A stretch of DNA of 64,000 bases, from the NCBI GenBank assembly GCA_026399875.1, contig JAPLQF010000029.1, forward strand, positions 124,001 through 188,000, given 5' to 3'. Below are positions 29,465 to 39,233 of the stretch, one piece after another (position 1 is the first letter of the stretch; each line of letters starts with the position of its first letter). Source of the stretch: Burkholderiales bacterium. GTDB taxonomy: Bacteria; Pseudomonadota; Gammaproteobacteria; Burkholderiales; Burkholderiaceae_E. The notes under the pieces were generated by a model that saw only the letters and a program-made list of their open reading frames with translations, made no database searches and was not told where the DNA came from. The translations under genes and the position numbers were made by a program.

Positions 29465-30046
29465 TCAGGCCTTCTTGTCGCGGGGGACGCGTCCCATCAG
29501 ATAGAACTCGGCATTCGGCATCATGCCCAGCGCATTGGCCAGCCGGTTCGACATCGCAAAAAACGCCGCGATCCCGGCAATGTCCCAGGCATCCTCGTCG
29601 GTGAAACCATGGGCATGAAGTTCGCGGAAATCATGATCGCTGGTGGCGCGCGAATCGAGCGCGACCTTCAGGGCGAATCCGATCATGGCCCGCTGGCGGG
29701 GGGTGATGTCGGCCTTGTGCCAGTTGGTGGCCAACTGGTCGGCAATCAGCGGATTCTTTTCGTAAATACGCAGGATGGCACCGTGCGCCACGACGCAATA
29801 GAGGCAGTCGTTGGCACCGCTGGTGGCCACGACAATCATTTCGCGTTCACCCTTGGTCAGGCCGCTGTCACGCAGCATCAGCGCATCGTGATAGGCAACG
29901 AAGCCCCGGAATTCGTCGGGGCGGCGGGCCAGCTTGAGGAAGACGTTCGGGACGAAACCGGCTTTTTCCTGGATGGCGAGCAGTTTCTCGCGGATGTCAT
30001 CAGGCAAAGACGCGAGTGCGGGCAGGGGATAGCGGTCGGTCGTCAT
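29465..30046 (-). CDS. Peroxidase-related CMD/AhpD-family protein
   Basis: All-helical alkylhydroperoxidase D-like protein of 193 aa. The redox motif is CLYCVVAHG (C81, C84, H88), and the segment GFVPNVFLKLARRP is typical of the 'uncharacterised peroxidase-related enzyme' group. Members are proposed to reduce peroxides or to act as carboxymuconolactone decarboxylase relatives; the partner reductant is unknown here. It is convergent with the methyltransferase gene. Confidence 0.88.
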   Translation of the reverse strand: MTTDRYPLPALASLPDDIREKLLAIQEKAGFVPNVFLKLARRPDEFRGFVAYHDALMLRDSGLTKGEREMIVVATSGANDCLYCVVAHGAILRIYEKNPLIADQLATNWHKADITPRQRAMIGFALKVALDSRATSDHDFRELHAHGFTDEDAWDIAGIAAFFAMSNRLANALGMMPNAEFYLMGRVPRDKKA

Positions 30047-30094
30047 GGACGTTCCATCAGGCAGTAAGAGATCGCTCGAGCCTACAGCATCGGC

Positions 30095-30739
30095 TCAATT
30101 GCTGCGGACAGACGGTGGCGGAGCGGGGGCCGGACCGGGAGGCGGCAGAGGTGGTGTCGCTGCTGCAGGCCCGGTCGGGGCAGGCTTGGCAACGCCTGGC
30201 GGCGGGGCCGGCGGCGGGCCGGCAGGCGGCTGGGGAATGTTCGGGCGCTGGGTCGCGACCGATGCAGGCCGAGGCCCGGCATCGTAGACCGGAACCCGGT
30301 TGCCGCTGGCGTACATGCACTGGACATAGGCGTTGTCATAACGCTGTTGCGCAGCGTAAGAGGTTCCAGCCGGCAAATTGCTGCTCGGGATCACACCAGG
30401 AGGCGGACCCGCAGGCCCGGCCCCAGCACCCTGACCGCCGCCGACGAAGGCTGCCGACGACATGCCACCCGGAGCGCCGGATGCCGTGCCGACCGTCATT
30501 GCCGCGGCAGCCGCGCTTTGAGGTGTTCGCAGACCGATCTGCACCTCGCCATAGAGACGACAGTTGTAGTCGTCAGCCCGGAACTGGTCAAAGGATCGGC
30601 CGGTGCCGGGTAGGGTCACGAGTGACGGCGACATCGGTGCGGTAGCGCATGCAGTCAGACCGATCAGGATCAGGACCGCAGCGCTGACCGATATAGCGCG
30701 CTTGCGCTGATTCGCCTGAATACGACGGAAGTGTGTCAT
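30095..30739 (-). CDS. Predicted lipoprotein with glycine/alanine-rich segment and Pro-rich tail
   Basis: Predicted outer-membrane or periplasmic lipoprotein of 214 aa. The leader ends in LTAC (lipobox). A conserved stretch SFDQFRADDYNCRLYGEVQIG is followed by a Gly/Ala-rich zipper-like region, RYDNAYVQCMYASGNRVPV, and a C-terminal tail made almost wholly of Pro/Ala/Gly. This resembles the glycine-zipper lipoproteins common in Burkholderiales. The start at 30739 has AGGAGG upstream. It lies 17 bases after the small exported protein gene upstream, likely in one transcript. Confidence 0.8.
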   Translation of the reverse strand: MTHFRRIQANQRKRAISVSAAVLILIGLTACATAPMSPSLVTLPGTGRSFDQFRADDYNCRLYGEVQIGLRTPQSAAAAAMTVGTASGAPGGMSSAAFVGGGQGAGAGPAGPPPGVIPSSNLPAGTSYAAQQRYDNAYVQCMYASGNRVPVYDAGPRPASVATQRPNIPQPPAGPPPAPPPGVAKPAPTGPAAATPPLPPPGPAPAPPPSVRSN

Positions 30740-30756
30740 CAGGTCAGCCTCCTGGT

Positions 30757-31179
30757 TTATTGGGCCGGACGCGGCGCCACCGCCTGCCAGCCTGAGCGGC
30801 ATTCCGGGACCGTCGGATACCAGCCCTGTGAGTCTGCGCACCAGTACCAGTAACCGGCAGGCGCCGCGACTTGTTCGACCGCTTCGACCGGCCGCTCGAT
30901 ATAGACGGTGGGCGCGGGTCGGGTCACGATGACTGTCGGTGGATAGGCCGGAAAGGCGGGATAGGCGGGGAAAGAGGGGTAGGCCGGATAGGGATAACCC
31001 CAGCGGGAATAAGGAAAGTAAGGGCCATAGCCGTAGAACGGGCCCACACCGATACCGAAGGTGATGCGCGGGCCGCCGTAGTAACCGCGATAGCCACCGC
31101 CGTAATACTGGGCGTGAGCATGCGCGACACCAACCATGCCCAAGGCAAGTACCAGAATGACTCGAACCAGTGATCTCAT
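30757..31179 (-). CDS. Small exported Tyr/Pro/Gly-rich protein
   Basis: The 140-aa product has a clear signal peptide (SLVRVILVLALGMVGVAHAHA). A Tyr/Gly/Pro-rich middle follows, including repeated YPxFPAYP units, and a conserved-looking C-terminus WYWCADSQGWYPTVPEC with two cysteines. I recognise the type (a Burkholderiales YXWYC-style periplasmic protein) but not a function. A longer frame starts at 31260, but the signal peptide fits the ATG at 31179. Confidence 0.75.
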   Translation of the reverse strand: MRSLVRVILVLALGMVGVAHAHAQYYGGGYRGYYGGPRITFGIGVGPFYGYGPYFPYSRWGYPYPAYPSFPAYPAFPAYPPTVIVTRPAPTVYIERPVEAVEQVAAPAGYWYWCADSQGWYPTVPECRSGWQAVAPRPAQ

Positions 31180-31295
31180 GATCGTCTCCAACATGGCCAA
31201 GGGCCGGTGCAATCTGCCTTGAACGCTTACCAGGCTCGGATCGCGCACACGCATTCGCAATACGTTACAACTGTTCGACCGTCAGGCTTGCAAGC

Positions 31296-33140
31296 TCACC
31301 GCTGGAATGATGTCTCGCCGGCACTGTAAAGGCGCGCATAGAGTCCGCCACTGGCCATCAGTGCATCGTGGCGGCCGCTCTCGACAATTCGCCCATCTGA
31401 CATCACCAGGATGCGGTCGGCGCCGATGACGGTCGAGAGACGGTGCGCGATCACCAGTGTTGTGCGGTGCTTCATGAGTTGCTCAAGCGCGGCCTGGACC
31501 CAGCGCTCCGACTCGTTGTCGAGCGCCGAGGTGGCTTCGTCGAGGATCAGCACCGGCGCATCCTTGAGCACCGCACGCGCGATCGACAGTCGCTGACGCT
31601 GTCCGCCCGACAGCCGAATACCGTTGTCGCCGATCATGGTTTGCATGCCGTCAGGCAGGCTTGCCACGAAATCATGAAGATAAGCCGCACGCAAGGCGGC
31701 CGCTACGGCCTCTGGCGGCGCGTTGCGGTGAGCGCCATAGGCCACATTTGCGGCGATCGTGTCGTTAAAGAGCATGACCTGCTGACTCACCCAGGCGATC
31801 TGTCCACGCAGGCTGGCGAGCGTGAGCTCCTCGATCGGAACGCCGTCGAGGAGGATCCGGCCCTCGCTGGCCGAATGAAATCGGGGAATCAGATTGGCGA
31901 GCGAGGTCTTGCCGCCGCCCGAAGGCCCGACCAGCGCCACGGTCTCGCCCGGGGACACGCTCAGATCGATGCCACGCAACGCCGCCCGTTCACTGCCGGG
32001 ATACTGGAATCCGACACCCTCGAACACGATTTCGCCACGCGCCCGCTCGATGGTTCGGCGACCGTTATCGGGCTCAAGCGGCGCATCGATGAACGCGAAT
32101 ACCACTTCCGCTGCGGCCAGGGCACGCTGCAGATCGCCGTTGACATTGGCCAGATGCTTGAGCGGCGCCAGCAGCATCAGCATGGCGGTCAGAAACGATA
32201 CGAAGCCGCCAACCGTGGTCTGGTCGGCACGCGACTGAACCAGCGCGATCGCCACCACCACAGCGACCGCGAGTGAGGCCACCAGCTGCGTCATCGGAAC
32301 GATGGTGGCGCTGGCCACCGTCATGCGCCGGGCGAAGTTGCGCAGCTTTTCGTTGGAGGTGGCAAAGCGCGACTGCTCGTAGGCCTGTCCGCCATAGACC
32401 TTGATCACCGGGTTGCAGCGGATCGCCTCTTCGATCACACCGGTCATCTCTCCGGTGTAGCGCATCTGCTCGACCGACAGCCTGCGCATGCGCCTGGAAA
32501 ACGCCCGAACCATAAGCGCCACGATCGGGATCAGCACCGCCGCGATCAGGGTCAGGCGCCAGTTGAGGAAGAAGAGCCAGGCCAGCAGACCGATGACGAC
32601 AGCGCTGTCGCGCACGACCACCACCACGACACCGCCCAGTGTCGCGGTCACATTGTTGACGTCGGCCACCATTCGCGAGATCAGCTGCCCCGCGGTTTCG
32701 CGCGCAAAAAAGTCGGCCGGCAGATCGGCCAGCCTCGCGAACATGTCGCGGCGCAGATCGGTGAGAATGCGTTGGCTCACCCACGACATCGCATAGTTCA
32801 TCGTGAAGGTGAAAATGCCCCGCGCCACGAAGAGCAGCACCACGGCGACCGGCAGCGCCCAGACCAGCCAGTCCGAGCCCTGCTTGCCGAAGCCGTCGTC
32901 GAGCAGCACCTTGAAGAGCGCAGGCAGCGCCGGTTCGGTCGCCGCAGTCAGGATCATGCCCAGCACGCCGACCGCGAAGACCCGAATGTGGGGCCGCACA
33001 TAGCCGAAGATGCGCGACAGCAGTTGACGATCGCGCAGGGGCCCATCGGAGCCGCCCGCCGGTGGACGGACCGGCTGATCGGCCGCTTGTCGATCGGCCG
33101 GCTGCTCCGGCTGCTGCGCCTGTCCGGCGGCGGTGGCCAT
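31296..33140 (-). CDS. msbA: Lipid A export ABC transporter MsbA
   Basis: Half-size ABC exporter of 614 aa: a Gln/Pro/Ala-rich N-terminal extension (about residues 1-35), a six-helix membrane domain, and an ATPase domain with Walker A GPSGGGKTS, signature LSGGQRQRLSIARA and Walker B VLILDEATSALD. It flips lipid A-core across the inner membrane. It begins 12 bases after the dnaE stop, and this dnaE-msbA pairing supports the MsbA call over other exporters. Confidence 0.9.
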   Translation of the reverse strand: MATAAGQAQQPEQPADRQAADQPVRPPAGGSDGPLRDRQLLSRIFGYVRPHIRVFAVGVLGMILTAATEPALPALFKVLLDDGFGKQGSDWLVWALPVAVVLLFVARGIFTFTMNYAMSWVSQRILTDLRRDMFARLADLPADFFARETAGQLISRMVADVNNVTATLGGVVVVVVRDSAVVIGLLAWLFFLNWRLTLIAAVLIPIVALMVRAFSRRMRRLSVEQMRYTGEMTGVIEEAIRCNPVIKVYGGQAYEQSRFATSNEKLRNFARRMTVASATIVPMTQLVASLAVAVVVAIALVQSRADQTTVGGFVSFLTAMLMLLAPLKHLANVNGDLQRALAAAEVVFAFIDAPLEPDNGRRTIERARGEIVFEGVGFQYPGSERAALRGIDLSVSPGETVALVGPSGGGKTSLANLIPRFHSASEGRILLDGVPIEELTLASLRGQIAWVSQQVMLFNDTIAANVAYGAHRNAPPEAVAAALRAAYLHDFVASLPDGMQTMIGDNGIRLSGGQRQRLSIARAVLKDAPVLILDEATSALDNESERWVQAALEQLMKHRTTLVIAHRLSTVIGADRILVMSDGRIVESGRHDALMASGGLYARLYSAGETSFQR

Positions 33141-33152
33141 CAGCAGAAAGCC

Positions 33153-36100
33153 TCAGGCATAGCGCAGCTCGACCCCATCGGCCGACAGCCAGTCGCGCAG
33201 CTGCGCGAGCAGCGTCTCATCGGGCCGCACCCGCCAGGCATCGCCAAGGCGAACCGCACAGCGCGCCGACTCGTTGTGATAATGGATCTCGACCGGACAG
33301 CCGCGCGGTGCGGCCGGCGTGTCGTCGTCCTCGGCGCTGAAGACGCCATCAGCCGGCACGATCTGCCCGGCGCGAAAAGGCTCCAGCAGCGCCCGCAGGC
33401 GTTGACCGTCGGAGGCGCCGTTCATTCGCAGCAACAGCGCGCGGGCATGCTCCTGGCGGGCTTGCGTGAGGCTGCTCACCCGGTCGGCGCTGATACGCCA
33501 GCCGCCGCTGTAATCGTCACGGGCGACCTTGCCGTGAATGATCAGCAGCTCGTCTTCCCGCAGCAGGCTGCGGCACTGATCGTAGAGCTCACTGAAAATG
33601 GCGATCTCGACACCGAGCGTGGTGTCATCAAGCCCCAGCCGGATCATCTTGCCGCGCCGGGTCATGCCGGTGGCCAGCGAGGTGACAATGCCGGCGACGG
33701 TCACCGGGACCGCGCTGTGCGCCGATTCGGCCATGCGCGGCAGATCGGCAAGACGGGTCCTGACGAAGCGGCGCACTTCAGCCTCATAACCCTTGAAGAG
33801 ATGGCCGCTGAGGTAAAAGCCCAGCGCCGCCTTTTCTTCCTGCAGCCGGCGACGTTCGTCCCAGGGCTGGGCATCCACCCATTGAGGCGCCATCGCCGCG
33901 CCACCGCCGGCATCGCCGAACAGGCTCGACTGACCGGCTGCCGCAGCCTGCTGATCGGCATCATCCATGGCCCGACCGACATTGGCGAGCGATCGGGCAC
34001 GGTCGGGCTCAAGGGCATCGAAGGCACCGGCACGAACCAGGGCCTCGATCGTGCGTCGGTTAACCAGGCGCCGGTCGACCCGGGCGCAAAAATCGAAGAG
34101 ATCGGCAAACCGCCCCGATTCGCGGGCACGAAGGATGTCGAGCACCGCACCCTCGCCGGTGCCTTTTACCGCGCCAAGACCATATCGGACCTTGCCAGGC
34201 TCGACCGGATCGAAGCGATAGCCCGCGGTATTGATGTCGGGCGGCATGATGATGACCGAGTTGTCCTGGGCGTCTTTGACGAACTGATGGACCTTGTCGG
34301 TATCGTCCATGTCGGATGACAGCGTGGCCGCCATGAACTCGGCCGGATAGTGCGCCTTGAGCCAGGCGGTCTGATAGGTGACCACCGCATAGGCCGCAGT
34401 GTGCGATTTGTTGAACCCGTACTCGGCGAATTTCTCCATCAGGTCGAACAGCTGCGTGGCCAGTGCCGGGTCATGGCCTTTTGCCGCAGCACCCTCAGTG
34501 AAAATCGCGCGCTGCTGCGCCATCTCCTCCGCTTTTTTCTTGCCCATCGCGCGGCGCAGCAGGTCAGCGCCGCCAAGGGTGTAACCGGCAATGATCTGCG
34601 CGATCTGCATCACCTGTTCCTGGTAGACGATCACGCCGTAAGTCGGCTCCAGGCACTGTCGCAAATCGGGATGGAAGTAGTCGATCTTCTGCTGACCCTT
34701 CTTGCGCAGGATGAAGTCGTCGACCATGCCCGAGCCCAGCGGACCCGGCCGGTAGAGCGCCAGCACCGCGATGATGTCTTCGAAGCGGTCGGGAGCGAGC
34801 TTGCGCAGAAGCTTTTTCATGCCGTCGCCCTCGACCTGGAAAATCGCCGCGGTGTTGGCGTCCTTGAGAATCTTGAAGGCCTTGGGATCGTCGAAGGTCA
34901 GCAGCGACAGATCGAGTGCGCGCTCGGGGTAATTGCGATTGATGTAGTCGACCGCGAGCTGGATGATGGTGAGGTTTCGCAGACCGAGGAAGTCGAACTT
35001 GACGAGACCGACCGCCTCGACATCGTCCTTGTCGAACTGCGCCACAACCGAATCAGTGCCCGGAGCGCGATAGAGCGGACAGAAATCGGTGAGTTGCCCG
35101 GGTGCGATCAGCACGCCACCGGCATGCATGCCGACGTTGCGGGTGAGGTCCTCGAGCGACTCGGCCAATGACAGCAGGCCGCGCACTTCCTCCTCTTTTT
35201 CTTCCCGCTCGCGCAATAGCGGCTCAGCCTCGCGGGCCTTGGCCAGCGACAGCGGCTTGGCCTGAACAATCGGGATGAGTTTGGAGAGCTGATCACACAG
35301 GCTGTAGGGCATGTCGAGCACCCGACCGGCGTCTCGAATGACCGCCTTGGAGGCCATCGTGCCGAAGGTCGCAATCTGCGAGACCGCCTGCGCGCCGTAT
35401 TTGTCGCGTACATACTCGATGACCATCCAGCGCTTGTCCTGGCAGAAATCGATGTCGAAGTCGGGCATCGAGACCCGCTCCGGATTCAGGAAGCGCTCGA
35501 AGAGCAGCGAATAGGGCAAGGGATCGAGATCGGTGATTCCGAGCGAATACGCCACCAGCGACCCGGCGCCCGAGCCCCGGCCCGGGCCGACCGGCACACC
35601 GTTGGCCTTGGCCCAGTTGATGAAGTCGGCCACGATGAGGAAGTAGCCCGGAAAGCCCATCTTGACGATGGTCTGGCATTCGATCTCGAGCCGGTCGAGA
35701 TAACGGCCACGCTCGGCATCGCGCCTCGTCTCGTCCGGAAAGCTGCGTGCCAGACGCAACTCGAGACCGTCACGGGCCAGTTTTTGCAGATAGTCCTCAA
35801 TCGACAGGCCATCGGGTATCGGAAACTCGGGCAGACAGGACTTGCCCAGTTCCATCGTGAGATTGCAGCGCTGCGCGATCAGCACCGAGTTCTCGATCGC
35901 CTCTGGCAGGTCGGCGAAACGCTCGACCATCTCCTGCTGGGTACAGAAATACTGGGTGTCGGCAAAGCGGCTGACACGCCGAGGATTGGCCAGGATCTCG
36001 CCCTCGGCGATACAGACGCGAGCCTCATGGGCACGAAAATCGTCGCGCGCCAGAAACTGCACCGGATGCGTTGCCACCACCGGCAAACCGAGTCTGGCCG

Positions 36101-36683
36101 CCAGGGCGGCCGCGGCACGCACATGGGCCTCCACCTGAGGCTGACCGGTTCGCTGCAATTCGAGGTAAAAAGCGCCCGGAAATCGGGCTTCCCAGGCAAG
36201 TGCCAGGTCGGTGGCAGCCTCGAGCTTGCCGGCCGCCAGCGCAACGCCAACATCGCCATGATGGGCACCCGACAAGGCAATCAGGCCATGATCGCCCAGC
36301 TCGTCACGGGTCAGTCCATCGAACCAGTCACGGTTGATCTCGCCGCGGCCCCGCCATTCGTTGTCGAGCCAGGCACGCGACAGCAGCTGGCACAGATTGC
36401 GATAGCCGGTCCGGTTTCGCACCAGCAGCAGGGCACGAAACGGGCGCTCGCGATCGGCCGGATTGGTGATCCAGGCATCCACGCCAAGCAGGGGCTTGAT
36501 GCCGCCCGAGCGCGCCGCCCGATAGAACTTGATCCAGGCAAACAGGTTTGCGCTGTCGGTAAGCGCGAGTGCGCCCTGACCGTCAGCCACAGCGGCATCG
36601 ATCAGCGGATCGATCCTGACAATCGAATCGCTGATCGAATACTCGGATCGGACTCTGAGGTGAACGAAGCGCGGCGCGGCCAT
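33153..36683 (-). CDS. dnaE: DNA polymerase III subunit alpha
   Basis: Replicative polymerase catalytic subunit of 1176 aa (E. coli 1160). The PHP domain starts FVHLRVRSEYSISDSI. The palm metal ligands lie in PDFDIDFCQDKR (D408 and D410 by alignment to E. coli D401/D403), and the nucleotide-binding region includes GPGRGSGAGSLVAY. A tandem helix-hairpin-helix and OB-fold domain (from about 960) ends in the tau-binding C-terminus. This is the DnaE1 replicative type and not the shorter ImuA/B-linked DnaE2. Confidence 0.97.
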   Translation of the reverse strand: MAAPRFVHLRVRSEYSISDSIVRIDPLIDAAVADGQGALALTDSANLFAWIKFYRAARSGGIKPLLGVDAWITNPADRERPFRALLLVRNRTGYRNLCQLLSRAWLDNEWRGRGEINRDWFDGLTRDELGDHGLIALSGAHHGDVGVALAAGKLEAATDLALAWEARFPGAFYLELQRTGQPQVEAHVRAAAALAARLGLPVVATHPVQFLARDDFRAHEARVCIAEGEILANPRRVSRFADTQYFCTQQEMVERFADLPEAIENSVLIAQRCNLTMELGKSCLPEFPIPDGLSIEDYLQKLARDGLELRLARSFPDETRRDAERGRYLDRLEIECQTIVKMGFPGYFLIVADFINWAKANGVPVGPGRGSGAGSLVAYSLGITDLDPLPYSLLFERFLNPERVSMPDFDIDFCQDKRWMVIEYVRDKYGAQAVSQIATFGTMASKAVIRDAGRVLDMPYSLCDQLSKLIPIVQAKPLSLAKAREAEPLLREREEKEEEVRGLLSLAESLEDLTRNVGMHAGGVLIAPGQLTDFCPLYRAPGTDSVVAQFDKDDVEAVGLVKFDFLGLRNLTIIQLAVDYINRNYPERALDLSLLTFDDPKAFKILKDANTAAIFQVEGDGMKKLLRKLAPDRFEDIIAVLALYRPGPLGSGMVDDFILRKKGQQKIDYFHPDLRQCLEPTYGVIVYQEQVMQIAQIIAGYTLGGADLLRRAMGKKKAEEMAQQRAIFTEGAAAKGHDPALATQLFDLMEKFAEYGFNKSHTAAYAVVTYQTAWLKAHYPAEFMAATLSSDMDDTDKVHQFVKDAQDNSVIIMPPDINTAGYRFDPVEPGKVRYGLGAVKGTGEGAVLDILRARESGRFADLFDFCARVDRRLVNRRTIEALVRAGAFDALEPDRARSLANVGRAMDDADQQAAAAGQSSLFGDAGGGAAMAPQWVDAQPWDERRRLQEEKAALGFYLSGHLFKGYEAEVRRFVRTRLADLPRMAESAHSAVPVTVAGIVTSLATGMTRRGKMIRLGLDDTTLGVEIAIFSELYDQCRSLLREDELLIIHGKVARDDYSGGWRISADRVSSLTQARQEHARALLLRMNGASDGQRLRALLEPFRAGQIVPADGVFSAEDDDTPAAPRGCPVEIHYHNESARCAVRLGDAWRVRPDETLLAQLRDWLSADGVELRYA

Positions 36684-36791
36684 CGCTCGATTCTACCGCC
36701 GCATCGCGACCAGTCCCTGCTCGAGACATATCCTGACCAGCGGTTCGTCATGCATGCCGCTGATATGATCGCGGTCCCGAACGCCCGCGTC

Positions 36792-37712
36792 ATGGTCAGC
36801 GTGCAAGCCGCCCCCAACTCAGAGACCCCCCCGAGACGCGTCGCTCACGTCAGCCCTGCCTACCGGCGGGCTCTCCTGACAATGGTGCTGTGCACCGCTC
36901 TGTGGAGCACCGCCGGCGTTGCCACCCGTCTTCTCGACCATGCAAGCGGCTATGAAATCGCGTTCTGGCGCTCGCTGGTGTGTGCGATCTTCGTGATCTG
37001 CGTGCTGGCGGCCACCCACCGGGGCCGCTGGATCACCGAAGTCCGAGCTTCGGGCTGGCCTGGTCTGGTGTCAGGGGTCATGTGGGCGGTGATGTTCACC
37101 TGTTTCATGTTGGCGCTGACCCGGACCACGGTCGCCAATGTGCTGGTGGTCATGGCCGCCGCGCCCCTGATGGCAGCGCTGCTGGGCATGGTGGTGCTGC
37201 GCGAACCGGTGCCGCTGCGAACCTGGTTCGCCATCCTGGTGGCCGCGGGCGGACTGATCTGGATGTCATTGGAAGGCCTCTCGAGCGACGGCCTGCATGG
37301 GATGCTGATCGCCCTGGCAGTACCGATGGCAGGCGCAGTCAATATCGTTGTGCTCAAGAGTACCGGCGCCCGCGTTAATCTGGTGCCGGCGGTGATGCTG
37401 GGTGCAGTGATCAGCATGATCATCACCCTGCCGCTGGCCTGGCCCCTGACGGCCAGCGCCCGCGACATCGCGATTCTCAGCGCACTCGGGGTGTTTCAGC
37501 TCGGGCTGCCCTGCATACTGATGGTGCGCGCCGCCAACCACCTGCCGCCCTATGAAGTCGCCCTGCTCGGGCTGCTGGAGGTGGTGCTTGGGCCGATGTG
37601 GGCCTGGCTGTGGGCTGGCGAGCAGCCCGGCACCTCAACCCTGCAAGGCGGCGCACTGGTGCTGTCGGCGCTGCTGATCAACGAGGTGATGGCTCAGCGC
37701 AACAAGCGCTGA
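36792..37712 (+). CDS. EamA/DMT-family membrane transporter
   Basis: Ten-helix drug/metabolite superfamily protein of 306 aa, with two EamA repeats (about residues 28-160 and 172-300) and a typical 'STAGVATRLLDHASGYEIAF' first loop. The substrate is unknown. It is divergent from dnaE. ATGs at 36750 and 36765 are also in frame; 36792 was chosen because the sequence before it shows no conserved features. Confidence 0.85.
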   Translation: MVSVQAAPNSETPPRRVAHVSPAYRRALLTMVLCTALWSTAGVATRLLDHASGYEIAFWRSLVCAIFVICVLAATHRGRWITEVRASGWPGLVSGVMWAVMFTCFMLALTRTTVANVLVVMAAAPLMAALLGMVVLREPVPLRTWFAILVAAGGLIWMSLEGLSSDGLHGMLIALAVPMAGAVNIVVLKSTGARVNLVPAVMLGAVISMIITLPLAWPLTASARDIAILSALGVFQLGLPCILMVRAANHLPPYEVALLGLLEVVLGPMWAWLWAGEQPGTSTLQGGALVLSALLINEVMAQRNKR

Positions 37713-37738
37713 GCCCACCGGTCGCGGCCATCGCTTCG

Positions 37739-38515
37739 CTATTTTTCGACGAAGGCCCGCTCGATCAGGTAATCGCCCGGTACGCCGATCGACGGCGAAA
37801 TCTTGAACCCGCGCGCATCGAGCAAGGCGCGGGTATCGGCAAGCATCGCCGGACTGCCGCACAGCATGGCCCGGTCGTTGGCCGGCGACAAGGGCGGCAA
37901 ACCGATGTCATTGGTCAGCTTGTCGCTCTCGATGAGTTCGGTGATCCGGCCGCGGTTGCGAAACGGTTCGCGGGTGACCGTCGGGTAATAGATGAGCCGC
38001 TCGCGGACCATCTCACCGAAAAAGTCATTGCCGGGAAGATCGGTCTGCAGATAGTCGGCATAGGCGAGTTCACTGACCTCACGCACCCCATGGACCAGCA
38101 CGACCTTGTCGAAACGCTCATAGGTCTCGGGGTCGCGCACGATCGACATGAACGGCGCAAGACCGGTGCCGGTGCCGAAAAGATAGAGATGCGGCGCCGG
38201 CGTGAGATCGTCGATCACCAGTGTGCCGGTGGGTTTGCGCCCGACCAGCACGTTGTCGCCCGGCTTCAGATGCTGCAAGCGGGAGGTCAGCGGACCATCA
38301 GGCACCTTGATGCTCAGGAACTCCAGGTTTTCTTCGTAATTGGCACTGGCCACGCTGTAGGCGCGAAGCAGCGGCTTGCCATCGACCTGCAGGCCGATCA
38401 TCACGAAATGACCGTTGCGAAACCGCAGCGACGGATCGCGCGTGGTCTTGAAGCTGAACAGCGAATCGTTCCAGTGATGAACCTCGAGAACGGTTTCGGT
38501 ATTGAAGGCAGACAT
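37739..38515 (-). CDS. fpr: Ferredoxin-NADP(+) reductase, bacterial Fpr type
   Basis: FAD enzyme of 258 aa moving electrons between NADPH and ferredoxin/flavodoxin. It shows the FAD-binding RAYSVASANYEENLEFLS, the NADP motif LFGTGTGLAPFMS, and the C-terminal FVEK aromatic/acidic end. The start at 38515 (MSAFNTETV) matches the family. Convergent with the EamA gene. Confidence 0.93.
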   Translation of the reverse strand: MSAFNTETVLEVHHWNDSLFSFKTTRDPSLRFRNGHFVMIGLQVDGKPLLRAYSVASANYEENLEFLSIKVPDGPLTSRLQHLKPGDNVLVGRKPTGTLVIDDLTPAPHLYLFGTGTGLAPFMSIVRDPETYERFDKVVLVHGVREVSELAYADYLQTDLPGNDFFGEMVRERLIYYPTVTREPFRNRGRITELIESDKLTNDIGLPPLSPANDRAMLCGSPAMLADTRALLDARGFKISPSIGVPGDYLIERAFVEK

Positions 38516-38669
38516 GGAAGAGCGTGGTCGGGAAAAGGGGGATGCGAGGTACAAGGAGCGCAGTCGTTTCGATGTGCGCCACGGTTATACCCCAGGCGCG
38601 CACCACCGGGAACTGCGCCGCTGTGATGAGCAAACGCCGGGACGGCATCAGGGCGCGATCAGGGCAGCA

Positions 38670-39233
38670 TCAGGCGCCGACGATCTTGACGCTCATCTCG
38701 CCGATCCGCTTGCCGTAGAGACGGCCGGTCTCGATGTCACCGGCAGGCGGCGACTGATCGGGCGGCACATTGTCGGCCTGAGCCATCACGCCGATTGTCG
38801 ATCCCAGGCGATTGATTTCATCCGGATGGCCCGGCACACGCGGCGGCATCATGCCGGTCCCGACCCAGACCATGCCGTGCTGCATCGCCAGCGTCACGAA
38901 GTACATCAGGGTCGAGTATTTGTCGCCGCTCATGTTCAGCGAACAGGTGAATCCGCCGGCGATCTTGTTCTTCCAGCCCTGAGTAAACCAGACCTTGGCA
39001 CTCTCATCTGCAAATTTCTTGAAGTCTGCTGAAGCGCCACCCATGTAGGTCGGCGAGCCAAAAACAATCGCATCGGCTGCCGCCAGCGCGGCCCAGGCGG
39101 CCTCGGACGTCTGCGCAACATCGAGCAGTTCGGCATTGACCCCCGGCACCGACGCAGCGCCCTCCATCACAGCCTGCGCCACGCTGCGGGTATGCCCATA
39201 ACCCGAATGGAATGCGACGATGACACGGCTCAT
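38670..39233 (-). CDS. Flavodoxin-fold NAD(P)H:quinone oxidoreductase-like protein (WrbA-related)
   Basis: FMN-binding flavodoxin-like protein of 187 aa. The phosphate loop is SGYGHTRSVAQ (about residues 10-20), and the flavin-stacking segments are GSPTYMGGAS and the NMSGDKYSTL region. It resembles WrbA/NemA-type quinone reductases. Its start overlaps the pirin gene stop (4 bases), so the two form a transcription unit that may detoxify quinones. Confidence 0.82.
   Translation of the reverse strand: MSRVIVAFHSGYGHTRSVAQAVMEGAASVPGVNAELLDVAQTSEAAWAALAAADAIVFGSPTYMGGASADFKKFADESAKVWFTQGWKNKIAGGFTCSLNMSGDKYSTLMYFVTLAMQHGMVWVGTGMMPPRVPGHPDEINRLGSTIGVMAQADNVPPDQSPPAGDIETGRLYGKRIGEMSVKIVGA

Noticed and set aside
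32772..34319. 515-codon plus-strand frame opposite msbA and dnaE
   Set aside because: Low-complexity Arg/His/Gln-rich antisense translation overlapping two well-supported genes.
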